Shown here: in pieces, positions 34,808 through 48,270 of the stretch
How the letters are laid out: the number at the start of each line of letters is the position of its first letter
Numbering within the stretch: the first letter of the stretch is position 1
NCBI GenBank assembly: GCA_017590115.1
Contig: JAGGNK010008226.1
Coordinates: 7,304,400-7,368,399, forward strand
Origin: Montifringilla adamsi
Taxonomy: Eukaryota > Chordata > Aves > Passeriformes > Passeridae
Direction of reading: 5' to 3'
Length of the DNA: 64,000 nt
Program-made: the position numbers and the translations under genes
Notes under the pieces: model-generated
The model's database searches: none
The model's input: the letters and a program-made list of their open reading frames with translations, nothing else
Told to the model about the DNA's origin: nothing

Positions 34808-34880
34808 TGCAATTGTTTAAGTTGGAAAATACTTCAAAAATCATTGAGTCCAAGCTTTAACCCAGCATTGCCAGGAAGTG
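34808..34880 (-). mobile_element. Short CR1 3'-end relic
   Basis: 'aagttggaaaatacttcaaa' followed by 'aatcattgagtccaagcttt' and 'aacccagcattgcc' matches the minus strand of the terminal 70 bases of an older CR1. It resembles the start of the fragment at 31510. Confidence 0.75.
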
Positions 34881-37829
34881 ATGGAAAGAAGAAGGTGGCT
34901 GGAATATCACCTTGTCCCAGGTGAGGACTGGAGGTGAAGACCAGAGCATGTCTTGCCTTCGGAGTGAGCTCTCCACAGGCCACTCCAGAGCAGCCCAAAT
35001 TGCAGCCCTGCATGGCCTCTTCTCAGTGCGTGACATTAGTCTGGTAATTTCCCTTCACTTTATTGGCTTAGCTTAATTAAACTTCAGTTATCACTTTCCT
35101 TCCAATTAAAGATTTATTTTTACTACTGGAATAAATAAAATGATGGGGGCACTGGGAGCAAATGGAAATGGCAACAGGGTAGTTCCTTCTCAATTACATT
35201 CCTTTGGTTAAATTTTGTGTTGTGGAAAACAAATCAAGCTGGGGGTCGGTTCTGGTTTGCAGCCAGTGGATTTCCAATAAATTAGATCTGATTATATTGT
35301 ACAAGAAAGAGATGTGGATGGAAAGCTGTAAAAAAGCGAGGCTTCTGTTAAATCAAATAACCAAGATAATTTGGGAATGAGATTTCTAAAAGCACAAGAA
35401 GTCTGCAACTTCCATGTCAAGTTTTTCAAGGTGCTCCAGTTCTCACACAGTGTAAAGCCTTCGTAAACGGCACCAATAAAAATCTTCCAATTTCCATCTA
35501 TATTTTGATTACCTTACAGTGAGTACAGAATATAATAAACTCCCAGTTCTGTAATGAATTCAAATAAACAAACAACTACCCTAATCCCCAAGCAGACCTT
35601 CCCTAAACGAAATGGAGAATAATTTGGGGATATAAAGTCGCTTTGTGTTATTTGGAATTGCAGGTTGCATTAGCATCATTTGGGTTTGCTGGTGCTCTAT
35701 ATATGATATTGGTTCCTGGTGAATAGCTTAAAACAACAGGCAATTGGTAAAGAAAGCAGCACAAGGCTTTTTTTTCCTGTGCAGAGGAAGGAAGTAATTT
35801 GCATTTTTATCCTATTAATTTCTTCCCTTAAAACAGGTAACAAGAAAAAAAAAAAATGAAAGAAAGAAAGAAAAAAAGGAAATAGTTTTCTAGTCAAAAA
35901 TGTTTTTGCCCGGTGGAGTTGTGGTAATAAAGAGTAAAAGATGCAGGAGATAATTGTGAGCACTTTGCAGAAGTGCCCCTGTGGCGCTGGGCCGGGAGCG
36001 CGTCCGCTGCGTCCCGCGGGAGCAGGGTGGAGGCTCACGCAGGAGAGGAGCTGGAATCCCTCTCCTCCACATCCATCTGTGTCCTGAGCAGCATTTAGAG
36101 ATGCCTCAGGATTTAAGAGGACAAATCGCAGCCCAGAGTCATCTCTTTACCTTGCATTAGGCAGCCAAGGCCTGTAGGGGGAGATTTCTTATTACTCTTT
36201 AAAGGAAGGGAAGCGGGAGAAACCTTGGAATGCTTATGGATATTATTTCTTGCTGGAGGTTTCCCTTCTTTAAAGGTTTTAAATTAGATGAAAAGACCAG
36301 ATGCTACTGCAATATTAAATCTAAATAGATTTTTTATGTATCTAGCACTTTATAAAGGTGTAATATTAAGTTCTCATCTAAATTAGTAGATATAATTGTT
36401 TGGCAGGGAAGGACTTGTGATTTCCAGTCTTTAAATATCTAAGTTGAAGGGAGACCTGGGATCCCTTTTTGTACCTGGGTTGAATGAAGGAGCGGCTGGT
36501 CCTTGGGTGTTGGGTTCATGGAATTGCACAGGCTGGTGAAATTCCATCCCTTGGAGAGAGAAGGGAGGGAGGTGAAGGGCAGGATTTTCCTGGGGGTGCA
36601 CCCTCATTCCCCACCCAGATGTTTTGGTGAGGTCCCAGGGGGTGCTGGCACTGCACGAATGCCCAAGAGCTGAGTCTGACAGAGGCCAACCAAGAGGATT
36701 TGGGGAAGAAAGTGGCAAAATGCAATATTTTGCAGGTTAGTTGGATGGAGGGGGATGGAGGCAGCTGATTTTGTGCCCCTTATGGAAAGGAACAGGGAGC
36801 TGATCCTGGTCTTGGGGTCCTACAGGGTCCTACCCACCCGTGTCCCCAGGGACACAATTCCTGCCTGGATAAGCCAGAGCTGCCAGAGTCTGTGCCGGTG
36901 CTGCCGTGGCTCTTCCTTCTGTGCACAGCTCTGCTTTCATCTGTCACAGAAATACCCCATGCTCTCCATTTGTGCAGGATAACCTGACAAAGGAGGTGAT
37001 TTTACGGAGTGTTACAGTCAATCTTATCTTTAAAGTGACACCCAGTTAGAGTGATTATTTTTCATTGCAAACCCGAGAAGAAAACACCATAGATCAGATC
37101 AGAAGCACACAGATTTCCTCCCTTGTACAAAAAAATTATATTTTTCCAAACATGGCCCAAAGCCTTGAGTTTTCAGACACTTGTGACCAAGTTTAACTTC
37201 ACCTGACAACGGAATGAGAAACCCTGCTTTTACCAGGAATCAGGAGTTAAATCCCAAACAGTCCTTTCACAGAGCTCCAGCCTCTGGTGTTTGTGTAGTG
37301 AGGGGGAGACTGGAAAGAAAACAGCATCTCTAAGAAATTTGCAATTTATTTTTTTTAAGCAGTGAGGAGCAGCTTAGTTACACTGTCTCTACTTCATGGA
37401 ACAAGAAACCAAACACTGTAAGTGGAAAGGCAAACAATTGCTTTGCTCATGAGAACTTTCAAAATAACACCTTTCAAAGCCAGAAATGCTGCTTTTAACC
37501 CACCAACATCCGCAGGCACCGCAACTCCCTTTGCCAGCCCAAGATTCTAAATGCAGGAAATCCCAAGTTTTTCCACTTGATGGGAAAAAATATCCAGATC
37601 CTTTAAAATGTGACCCTGTGTAATGTAACAGGCAGGTGAATTGTTTAGATTTAAATGATTTACATGTGGGTTTGTGCTGTAAAATTGCTTAGTGCCTGGT
37701 CCTGGATAAACCAGAGAGTTCTGGTGGCACCCCAGTGACACAGGGTACTGGAAAGCACAAAGTCCCTTAAGGAAAACACTGGGATCCATTAGTTTTTCAG
37801 CTGTCAGCACAGGGAAAATGTGTGGGTAA
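34881..37829. other. Unique DNA, no gene seen
   Basis: No gene supported. Positions 35030-35700 are AT-rich and repeat-free. An A13 run followed by (GAAA)n lies at 35847-35880, and a small CpG pocket at 35990-36040 (gggccgggagcgcgtccgc). The GC-richer stretch 36430-36980 contains overlapping frames on both strands without domains, and it does not match CR1. Confidence 0.5.
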
Positions 37830-38196
37830 AGCTGGGGGTGCTCACCTGGAGAGGAGCAGCTCCAGGGAGAGCTCAGAGCCCCTTTCAGCATCTGAAGGGG
37901 CCACAGGAGACCTGGAGAGGGACTGGGGACAAGGGATGGAGGGACAGGACAGAGGGAATGGCTCCCACTGCCAGGGGCAGGGATGGATGGGAGATTGGGA
38001 GTGAGGAAATGTTCCCTGGCAGGGTGGGCAGGCCCTGGCACAGGGTGCCCAGAGCAGCTGGGGCTGCCCCTGGATCCCTGGCAGTGCCCAAGGCCAGGCT
38101 GGACACTGGGGCTGGGAGCACCTGGGACAGGGGAAGGTGTCCCTGGAATGAGAGGAGCTTTAAGGTCCCTTTCAAGCCATCCCATTCCATGACTCT
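37830..38196 (+). mobile_element. CR1 LINE 3' fragment, young GC-rich type
   Basis: Plus-strand copy of the same CR1 subfamily as 8520-8968: 'gtgctcacctggagaggagc', 'gggatggatgggagattggg', 'gggcagcccc' in reverse sense, then 'aaggtgtccctg' and the end 'ccattccatgactctgtga'. Compared with the other copies it lacks the 'ccatggcaggggtggcac' block near 38150, an internal deletion. The 246-codon minus-strand open frame at 37547-38287 spans this element and is not a gene. Confidence 0.95.
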
Positions 38197-41100
38197 GTGA
38201 CTGATCCTCCGTACAGCTGGAACCACTTTCTGTGTTTAGAAAAAAATTCCAGGAGATCTTTTGTCTCCTCCTGGGCACAGCCAGCATTCCTCAGGGCTCT
38301 TCCTGCAGGCTCTCCTGGAGCTATTAAGGAGCTGCATCGACAGCAAGTGCTTTCACCAAGTGGCTCCACCACGGCCATTCCGAGCTATTACCAACAATCC
38401 TTTAGGCAGGCTCCATCCAGTGGAGTTTGCTGTCAATTAAGGGGCTATTCCTCGGCATCCCAGCATGTCAAATAGCCATTGTCTGGGTTCAATAACCCTC
38501 TCTAATTAAGTATTTACTAGATTCCACTATTAAGCCACTATTAAGCATCTTAAAAACCTTTATTTATTATGTATTAATCAATAGTCCTTTCAGAGTATTG
38601 GATAAGTAAATGAAGTTATTACAGGTCCTTTTGGTTTAATACTTTTAGTGCAGTTGAAAAATAAGGAAATTTACTCAAATAAATGAAGGTAATATGAAAA
38701 GTCCTGTAAATCCAAGGAACACAGGCTAAGAACTAAATCCATACACCGACAGCCAACATTAATATTCCAGGTTATTCCTGTGTCCCCATGTTCCTTTGAT
38801 TGTGGTGACAGAAACAAGGGGCATCTCTCACTCCTGAGACTCCAAGTGAAGTCGGGGTTCCACTCCCTGCACCAGTTCCCATCCTCTTCCCCAATTTCTG
38901 TTTCAGCCCCATTCAGATGCGGATGAATAATAATTTCATCTACACGAACATCACTTTGTTTGCCAATAATTTGATAAAGATTTCCCCACCATGGCAATAT
39001 GTGAATATGTTTACATAAGGAAACAGCAGTGAATCCAGCAGCCTAATCGGAATCCACAAAGGAACTCTGAAGTGCTTACAATCCTCTGCTCCCTTTTGGA
39101 TTTCTCCCAATACCTTCACTTAATGATCACAACTCGAAAACATTCACATGGAACCTAATGTCTTAGACTAATTATGTGTTAGTATCTGATAACATTTTGC
39201 CACAAAAATGTTTGTTTGAATGTATCTTATCAAAGTAATGTTTGTGCCCAGGATTAGCCACTGCTTGGCTAAAGATTTATGTAATCAGCTTATTTTAAGA
39301 TTAATTCATGAAAAAAACCCACAAATACCTATTACCACTTAATTTGTATAATAGATATTTACTATATTTTAACAGTGCAATTAAAAATTAATATGGACTG
39401 TAAAACCATAAGGTCATGTAAACACTCCACTATTTATTTGGTAGTTCACTTATCTTTTATCCCGAGATGTGATTATGCAGCCCAGACCTTTCAGGTTTGC
39501 CGAACAGAGAAAGGTCAGCAGCGAGATGAGATGAATATTCTGAACTCTGTCCCGAGCAGACGTGGACACGGCCACGCGCTGGCTCTGCTCATTCATCACT
39601 CCCTGGCTGGAGAGGTGGCAGAGCTTCCGGAGCATGGCAGTGGATTGATGGAGCCCAGGAGGTGAGCCGTCCCTGGGGTGGGCAGCTAAAGCTACTGACA
39701 GAGCACTCGGATAAAAGCTGCTGCCCCAGTCCTTTCTTTAGCTCAGGCTTGGATTTGTTTTAATGTTTCAGTTTGTTTACGTTTGATCGCGAGGTTTGGC
39801 CTTGTCTGTGCGGTTCAAATGTTGGCGGTTTCAAAGTCTCCAGGTCAGTTTTCCACGTCTGAGCTTCCTAAAAGTTTCTGTCCTGATGAAATCCTTAATT
39901 AGCACTTCTTTTTCTCGCAGCTTTCGTCTCTATCCACCCGTGTTCAGGCTTGCTGTCTGCCCACAAGCCTGATCTGCATAAAACCAGATCTTCCTAGGGC
40001 CCCTCTTCAAAGGATTCTCACCTTGCCAGGGGCAGGAAGATGGGAAGAGCTGAAAACTTTTCTCTCTTCACTTTGGTCCCATTCCAACTCCCAAAATCCA
40101 TGGAAAAATTACCACTGAGACCCTACCATCACCCAGTGTTTGATTCCCAAAAAGCTGCACCCTCAAGGTCAGCAACTAAACTCAAATCTAGGAACAAAAA
40201 AATTCAACAGATTTTTAGTGGCTTCAGCATAACAGAGGACTAAAAAATCCAAAGTATTAATTTTTCTTTCAATATTTCATCAGTCCAGGTTCAGTCTGAG
40301 CTTAAATCTAGAAGGGCACAGGCTTTTGGAATTAAACAAAATTTGTAAATGAGTTGCTTTGGTCTTACTGACCTTCAAACAAATTTGTGTTTCGAGATCG
40401 AATCTAATAATAGAAAAAAAAAAAATTCCTCTATGGAAGGCTCCCAAATATCAAATTCAAGCTGGTTTAAAATTGCAGTTTCTCACCTGAGTTTCTGAAC
40501 TCAAGAAATTAAATCCAGGAGAAAAACCTAAGGAATTCTTTCCTGCTGGCTTTATTAGCATTTCAGAAGCAGGTCCTAGGTCCTCTATGGGCACAGTCAA
40601 TAGCATCATTTAATAATTCAGGCTTGGCTAGCAAAGCATGGATGTGTCATAGCTAAAAGTCCAGTCAAAGACACATCCATATGTTCAAGGTACATCTCGA
40701 AGGGAGGATTCCCAGAGTGTTTCCTTCAGAGACCCACAGGTCAGCATGGAAGAGCTGCTGGCTGCCTTGCAGCCCTGAATGTGCCCCTCATAACACTGGT
40801 AATACCTGACAGGGAAAACTTCCTGGCTCTTGCTTACCAATTAGCAAAAACATATCAATTTCTGATCAGTCATTGGCACATCAAGAAAATTATACACACA
40901 AGAGGCTGACACCGCCTTCCCAGCAGGTGGGTAACAAGCAAACTCTTATTCCACAGGAATTTTAATTTTTTAAAATATTTGTTTCCCAAGAACCATTTCT
41001 TTTTATCTTGTTTATGTTTGCTGGTCCAATTCTGACATGATTCTCAAGGTGTTCACAGGTTGTGATGCTCAGTGCATCGTTTCCCAGCAGCAAAACACTC

Positions 41101-43029
41101 CTGTTCTACCAAATTTGACAAAAATAATCCTCCCCCATGAGTGTTTTCCACACCACATCAAAGAAAACCAGTTTCTTGACAGTGAATATGGCAAAATAAA
41201 ACCATAGTTATTGTGGAAAGCTGTGACAGACTATCTGGCAACTTTGAACTGTCTCTACATATCATTAGATTGCAAAACATTTCTGAGGGAAAAACAAATT
41301 AAAAGGTCAAGTCTTTAACACACAAACATGCAAAAACCTCCACAATATTAATTATTTTCAGTGTAATGTAATACTAACCATTGCATATAGTTGTGTAACA
41401 GAAGAGGAAGAATTTAATTGTGTCAGTGTGATTGTCCTGGGAATTGGGGAGCTGCCGTAGGTAGGGAGCTGGATTTCAGCCTGCCAAGGCATTGAAAAGG
41501 CTTTTCCATTCTCGTGCTGTGTCCACCTCCTGCAAGCATCAGAACAAAGAGGTTTTATCTCCTCTTGTGCAAGAAAAAAATAGGAAATGAAAAATAAAAT
41601 CGTTAACGGTAAGTTCAGTAAGAAATGCAGGAATAATGTTGGATGGCAAAACTTTAATATTTCCTACCCCATGCCTGCTTGGGGGTCACAGACTAATTCA
41701 GCATCGCTGTTGCTGTCACCTCTCAGCTCCTCAAGATGAACTTCAGGACCATTTTGGACCTAGAGATGCAGGAGGCAAAATTTTGTTATTTATTCCATGG
41801 TCAGCCTCTCTTATGATGTCTTCATATTCAGCTGGGTTTTATTTTTCCCCTCCTTGTCCTGCAGTGAAGAAAAGTGATCCCAAAGTGTGGCAACTTTCTG
41901 TTCACACAGGGATTTTGTTTGCTTTAGTTTTCTTGTTTAGTGGAACTCCAGACACCAAAAAGGAAATATTGTTTTGTCATAGATGTTTTCCTCTAGATTT
42001 GTGTTGTTATAACATAAACTTATAAAACCATGTAGCAGTTTCAGGTTAATTTGTAGTTATATTTGCTGGCTTATTTCATTGCATTATTAAAACATTTAGT
42101 ACCGTATGTGTCATTAATATTCCAAAAAGTAATTAGCATATTTAATCAAAAACAATTAGGAGCAAGCATTGCTTCCCTTTTTAAGTGATAAAATATTTAT
42201 GGCTGGAATAAACAAATGGAAATCCAAAAAGCACTTTGAGGTGTTGATTTCATGCACAGAAAACAAAACAAAAAAACCCACCCAAAAGCAAGAAGGAGAA
42301 GATGCCTTCCAGCCTCCAGCCAGACCCTGGTGGTTTTCTGGCTTTTCTTCCTCTCCAGGCTGACAATTTTCATGTTACCATTTTAAACCAATCAAGTTTT
42401 GCTCCAGTTTTCCTATATTTGAGCTGAATAAGATTACAGATTTAGGAAAAAAAAGGTGGGAATCCCACCTTGGAGACAGATTTGTGCAGTTCTTTCCTGC
42501 GAGACACAATAAATGGTGGGCATTGGTTTGTTTGGTCTTCATAGCAGGGACAGAGATGTGTAAGTTAAAATTGTGGCAGATCCAGGTCAAGAAATTCCTC
42601 ATTTTAAGTGGAATGGAGGTCAAGGAACAGGAGGAAATACAAAAGAGCTCCCTGTCTTTCTGCTGGGCTTGTAGAGAGCTCTCTTGAAAGAAGCTGTGTA
42701 ACACTATAATAAATTTTCAACAGTTGTAAATATTTGACCAGAACTTCAAAATAAGATTAATTAGTTGGTTTTAAGACCTCGAGGCCATTTCCTCTCACTT
42801 TTCCCTCGCCAAACTGCACCCTTCATTCAGCTCTGTTGACACACCACAGGGGAACATCCCACCTATGAACTTTTCCAGCTACAGCACATCCCAAACGCAT
42901 GAAGCTGTTTCCATGACCATTGGTGATCATTGCACAAATATTTTTGGATTAGTTTTAAAATTTATGAGCATGACAAGCCCTTTTCCGAGTGCTCAGCAAG
43001 TGGTTTTGTTCTGAGGCATTCAGATATAG
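38197..43029. other. Unique DNA, partly AT-rich and regulatory-looking
   Basis: No gene supported. At 38430-38700 the sequence is repeat-free with several TAAT-type strings and a tandem 11-mer (ccactattaag twice, 38524-38545). Segments 39160-39380 and 40250-41400 are AT-rich with GATA and ATTA strings. The 129-codon plus-strand frame at 41636-42025 has no recognisable domain. No mobile element seen. Confidence 0.5.
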
Positions 43030-43282
43030 ATGATGGAATGGTTTGGGTTAAAAGGGACCTGGGAACACCACACAACTCCACCCCTGCCATGGGAAGAGAC
43101 ACCTTCCACAATTCCAGGATGCTACAAGGCCTGTCCAGCCTGGCCTTGGACACTTCCAGGGATGGGACAGCCAGAGATTCTCTGGACAATCTGTACCAGG
43201 CCCTCCCTGCCCTCACAGGGAAGGATTTTTTTTTTCTAATTTCTCCTCTGAACCCACTCCCTTTCAACAGGGACTTCATGTG
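43030..43282 (-). mobile_element. CR1 LINE 3' fragment
   Basis: 'gatggaatggtttgggttaa', 'aagggacctgggaacacc', 'cccctgccatgggaagagac', 'ggccttggacacttccaggg' and 'ctgaacccactccctttcaa' match the minus strand of a CR1 3' end. It is moderately diverged from the young group and carries a T-run at about 43227-43235. Overlapping frames on both strands here come from the repeat. Confidence 0.92.
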
Positions 43283-46200
43283 GAGTTTTCTGGCTGTTCT
43301 ATTCTTTCATATTGAAGAAGATAAAGCTCAACAACAAGACACAAATCCTCATTTTCTGCTTTGCAGAGAAATGGGTTGTTTGCAGTGATTTGAAAGCAAC
43401 CCAGAAGCCCAGCCTGGCCAGGGTGGATTGGGATGGAACGAGCTGGAAAGCGGCTCCTGGACGGGTTTATAAATAGGCTGCGCTTCTCATCCTGAAACAT
43501 TGCTCCACTTTGCCTGTTGTGCTGTAAATTAGCCAGTTCCTCTTTAAACGGAGTAAAAAAGAAACAAAATACATATGTAACACTGCTGCCTGGAACACGT
43601 GAGGGGAGGGAAAAAAAACAACAACTTATGAAATGCGGAAAACATTTGTTCAAGTCTCCAAGGAAAATGAAGTCAAACCAAACAAGCATATAATATAGAT
43701 GTACGCCTCATGGGCAAAGTTACCTCTAAGCCCATATGTTTTAACAAATTAAGAGGTAAATAATTTGCTGAAGGTACAGTTCAGCCACGTCAGAACACCT
43801 CTGGAAATGAGATATCTCTGCCTTTCAAGTGGTGCTTCTCATCAAAAGGTTTATTTCTCTACTTTTTAGAATAGCTCACCTTGTTTTGTCTCAAGACTGT
43901 AAGTAACTATTAACCCTTCAGGGCCTCAGCAAATGATGTGGTCATTTGAAGTCGAGGCTGCTTTGCTGCTCTCGTGTCTGCAAGCAGCTGAGAGAGATTG
44001 ATAAAATTCAGGTTTTCAATAGGGGAAAGCCACGAGGGACTTCCCAGGGAATGAAAAGAGACACAGAAAGGTTACTACATGTATCCTAGAGTCTGGTACA
44101 TAATTCCACCGTTAAAACTTTAATTTATGAAAAAAATGCTGGTGCGGTCCCCAAATGGTTAAATTCCACTCGAACTTTTCATTTTAGTTAGTCATGAATA
44201 TATCTAACATACAGAGGCCATCAGCATCTCGCCACTAGAGACTATAAAGTCTACTTACATAGGGTTCCTGGGATTTTTCATGTTCTTATGGAAAATATCT
44301 CTGAAATCCCCGAGCTGAAAATTTTGATCTCATTTGTGGATGTGAGTGATGCTGAGAAAGGGTTGAAGAGTGAAGAGAACACTTTTCTCGCATAATTTCA
44401 TTTGTCAGGAGAATCTTGCCGCTGACATTGGAAGAGTGATTTAATTGATTTTAATCATACACCTGAGATTGGGAAATTGAGCCCTCTGTCCTGAAAAATA
44501 ATTCTAGGCTTCCCTGAGAATGTCTAATTTGCAGCTAATAGTTTTTTTTTCTTGAAGTTTTGTTATGAAGTTTAGAAAATACAGATCAAAGGCTGGCACG
44601 TAGAACTGCTTAGCGCAGCCGGAGACGCCGAATCGGGGCCGCGGTGTTTCGGTCTTTCAGGAGTATTAACGGGCACATCTGCCTGGTTTTGGACAGGCAG
44701 GAGAACAAAAGCTCTGACTAAAGAGCACAGTTTGCCTTCAGAGAAGAGGGACTTTTATATGCTGAGTGCAACCTGGAAGACTCGGAGTGGTACTTCACTC
44801 CTGGACGTATTTAATCCTTGATTTTCTCTTGTCACTGAGTACAGTGTTTATAAATTGTTCATACATGCCAAGGAAAGGCTGGTTGTGTGCCCCAGCATGC
44901 TGCAATGATTTATTCTAAATAAATAATTCCTCTGTTTTTTATTTCTCAATTCAAAAATAAATAGCGTTATTCAATTACAAATAATAATACTGAACACAAC
45001 AATGAAGCCAAATAACTTTTGGATTATGAAGAACAAGTATGCCTTATGGGTTTTTTTTCACAATGAAATCTCCATGATCTTTATTACCTCTATCAGCTGT
45101 TATTCAGAAGGGGATTACAGCAGCAAGAAGTTTCACTTTCCCCAATGCTTTGACACTGAAGAAATAATTATATTACAATACTTATATTGCTCCACACAAT
45201 AGAAGTTGTTTGGGATGAAAAACTCAATATTTTCTTTTCTGTAACAATTCTGAAAATTTCCATATTGGATATGTACTCAGAGAATTTTATATTCCAAAAC
45301 TACACCGATAATCCTGTTAAATAACAATTCATTTTTTGAGTGTTCCCTCTTTTAAGAAAAATAGAAAAAAATATTGATTACATGGCCACTTCAAGGAGGT
45401 GGTAACCTGCAGAAGAAACTGGAATATGAAGTTTGGATGCAGAGGTGGGTTTAATTTAAAATGTTTCAGGGCTGAGCCAAGGCAACACCACTTGTCAGTT
45501 TGGAAATAAGGACTCAGATATCTTCTATTTTAATCAGATGTTGTTTTTGTAAAATGTCTGTAAGGTGAAATCTCCTTTTTCTGATAAGGAATCAAAATTG
45601 TTGAGGCAAGCTTGGGACTTGTGACTGGAATGACTGGCTTTTATTGTCTGGATGTAGTGATATCTTGTGAAAACTCCAAAACATTGAGAATTTGCCATCT
45701 TTCTTGCTTTTTTGGCAGTAAGGTCTTTCCTGAAAGGACCTCATAAGGAGTTGATAAGCTTGTGATCTTTGTTATTTCTGTGGTGGCAAAAATGTTTATG
45801 GTGAAGGCCCTGCACAAAGAGAAATATCGGCTTTACATTTTGGCACAGCTGCCAAAGCACAGGGATACCCTTTTTGCCCATATCCGTGAGGGTTTGGGGT
45901 GTCTCTGTCAGCTTGGATAAATTTGCATTGGTCCTGCTGATGCACCTTCAGCAGAAGCTCGCCACTCCTGGGAGCTTCAGGCTCCCCTGTAGAAGATTCC
46001 TTGCTTTTCCAAGTGCCTGGAAACAGGGATTAAGTCACCCAAACAGCTGTTTGATGGAGAGGAAATTTCCACACTGGGGCAAAGGGGAGCAAAATTGAAC
46101 CTATGGTGAATGAAACTGGGCCTTGTGTTCTCTGGCTGGGAACAGATCCATGAAATTCAAAACAAGTGGGGAAATGTGTCCTGGTTGAAAAACCACTTTG

Positions 46201-46599
46201 GGTATGGCTTTGCAAGAGAAATTGCTCTGGAGGAGCTGTGAATCCAAGTGGCCAGCCCAGCACACCAATTTCATCCTTCTCTTCTGTTTCCAATGGGATG
46301 CAAGTCATTATTTTGCTGTCCTGGCAAATTCATTGTGGGAGAGGACAGAGTGATGAGGACCAGCTAAATGTCCAGCTCGTGAGTTATTTTAAGCGTGTGC
46401 AGCCCTTGAATATTGGCAGCCAGGGGATGTATTTAGCCAGGAGGCCACAAATGCTTGTTTAATAATTAGTTAATGTTTGTAAAGCAGTTTGATGGTGACC
46501 AGAGCTGTGCAAGGTTATTATTTTATAAAATGTTATGGCTCATTGTACTCCTCAAGCTGTAGCAACCACAACAATCTCAATGCTGCCTGTTAATTTTCC
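43283..46599. other. Repeat-free DNA with CpG pocket
   Basis: No gene supported. A CpG cluster of about ten CpG in 80 bp lies at 44597-44675 (gcagccggagacgccgaatc, ggggccgcggtg). The surrounding 43690-45400 is AT-rich and free of mobile elements, which is unusual for 1.7 kb in this window and fits regulatory DNA. Short frames have no domains. Confidence 0.5.
44597..44675. promoter_or_regulatory. CpG-dense pocket
   Basis: About ten CpG dinucleotides are packed into 80 bp inside long AT-rich, repeat-free sequence. Persistence of CpGs in such a setting is a common mark of hypomethylated enhancers in vertebrates. There is no core promoter motif and no adjacent gene, so the assignment is an inference. 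Confidence 0.3.
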
Positions 46600-48270
46600 T
46601 GAGTCTTTTATCATTGCCCTCCATTGGTGATTAAGTGTCGTTTGTCTTATAATTTTAATGTTATCTTTAACACACATAATAAAGTTTACATAATTATAGC
46701 CTATTAATATAATTTGCATGCATGTTACTGGCAAGGCACAGGAAATGTTTCATCACCCAGCGTGTAATTTGGCTTATTTAACCATTTCCTTTTAATTTTC
46801 ATCAATAGATCGGCGTGCCTCCTAAATGGAGATAACCTCAATAAATTCTCTTTTCAAGATCCTTATCTGTATTAAGTCTCTAAAGGTCTCGGTAGCAGGA
46901 CTATGAAGTGCTGAAGGGGGAATGTTTCTGAATGTCTGCTACGGGAAGTTTTAAAAATTCACATTTTCTTCAGACAAGCGTGGGTCTTCCTAATGAAACC
47001 TGGGAACGAGGTGCTCTCACGGAAGCTTTGAAAGTGTGTATGCACCATACTTCATAGCTGAGCTGTAACAAGACTTTAAATGAGTAAACAGTGTTTAGAT
47101 TGAACATGAAAAGAGTCGGCATGAAAAGACAGGTTCAAAATATTACATGATGCTTTGCAAAAGTGTAAATGTGCCTGCCTTTATTTTTTTTTTCCCCCTC
47201 TTGGTAAATGGCAAACGTTTACAACCCAACTAAAACAGTACCAAGAGAAATCCTGTGTTTGCTCTTTGGAAGATATTCAATAAATTATAGTGAGCTGCAA
47301 ATGTCACTGGATTGGGAACTGTAAGAGCTTTACCTTTAAGTCTTTAAGTAAAGACTTGCAGCTGGTGCAGTGGCTTGGTAATCCCTAATGATAAGCTGCT
47401 TTTAATGTGGGGGTGAGGCAGTTTTCACACAGATATTACTGCATTAACCTTACTCTAGGTACAGTGCAGGTGTGCACAATATTGTGCTCTGCAGCCTTCC
47501 CTACTTTATTCTCCCCGAGTATCCGAAGCCTGCTTTAACAGATCCTCTTATACCATGGTGAAAAGATTGCAGTTCAAGCCTATTATCAACAAAAACCTGC
47601 CAAAAGGGCTACATTGTCAGACTTTATGATGGTACTAACTATTCTGTTGTTCTCTGGAGACCAAACTTAGACCATTAAATTCACTTCATTTGTGATTTCA
47701 GTGACCTGGGCTGCAGACATCGGGCTTTTGATGTAAAATGCTAGTACAGGAATCAATGGTACCATCTAGCTCCCCTTAAAGTATATCATAAAAGCATAAT
47801 GGTCCTCTTCTAAACAAAAGGTGACACTACTCTTGTATAATACAATTATATGAGGATGATGTTTTCAGCAGAGTTTATTTGATATTATGATGTGCGAAGA
47901 CTTTCCACATTGAAATAAACTGCGTAGCTGAGTTCACTCCATTATTTTCAATAGACTGACTCCATTGTCTGCACTGGAATATAGATAATTTTCATACAGT
48001 GGGGAGCTATTTTCATATCCTCTCCATGAAATAGATGAGATTATAAACAGGCTGGGATTACTCAAAAACCAACACAAGCCATGTCTACAGACCCATTTAA
48101 GACAAAGGCTGCCTCCGGAATGGTCTCCTTTGATCGGGAGGCTCCCAGGACTTGCTCCGTTTATTTGACAGATGACAGCTATTTATAGGAAATGTCTAGC
48201 ATTTTTGAAAATTAAAATTTTACTGGTGGAATTTAAGGGTTATTTTCCACTCCAGGGACTAACATTTCTG
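46600..48270. promoter_or_regulatory. Long repeat-free segment, candidate conserved non-coding element
   Basis: About 1.7 kb without any mobile element, satellite or sizeable open frame. Visible internal structures are a short hairpin (aagtcttt / aaagactt, 47338-47357), a 14-bp perfect palindrome gcacaatattgtgc (47474-47487) and paired TGACAG sites at 48166-48178. This composition (AT-rich, motif-dense, repeat-free) is what developmental enhancers in gene deserts look like, but conservation was not tested. Confidence 0.35.

Noticed and set aside
37547..38287. 246-codon open frame on the minus strand
   Set aside because: Its middle lies on a young CR1 copy (37830-38196), and the Pro/Ser/Gly-rich translation reflects that repeat. 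There is no domain and no splice or promoter context.
39254..39272. NFI-type palindrome (ttagcca / tggctaa with 5-base spacer)
   Set aside because: The half-sites face the opposite way from the NFI consensus (TTGGC N5 GCCAA), so I do not call it a site.
41636..42025. 129-codon plus-strand frame
   Set aside because: No recognisable domain, weak composition signal, and no sign of exon borders.
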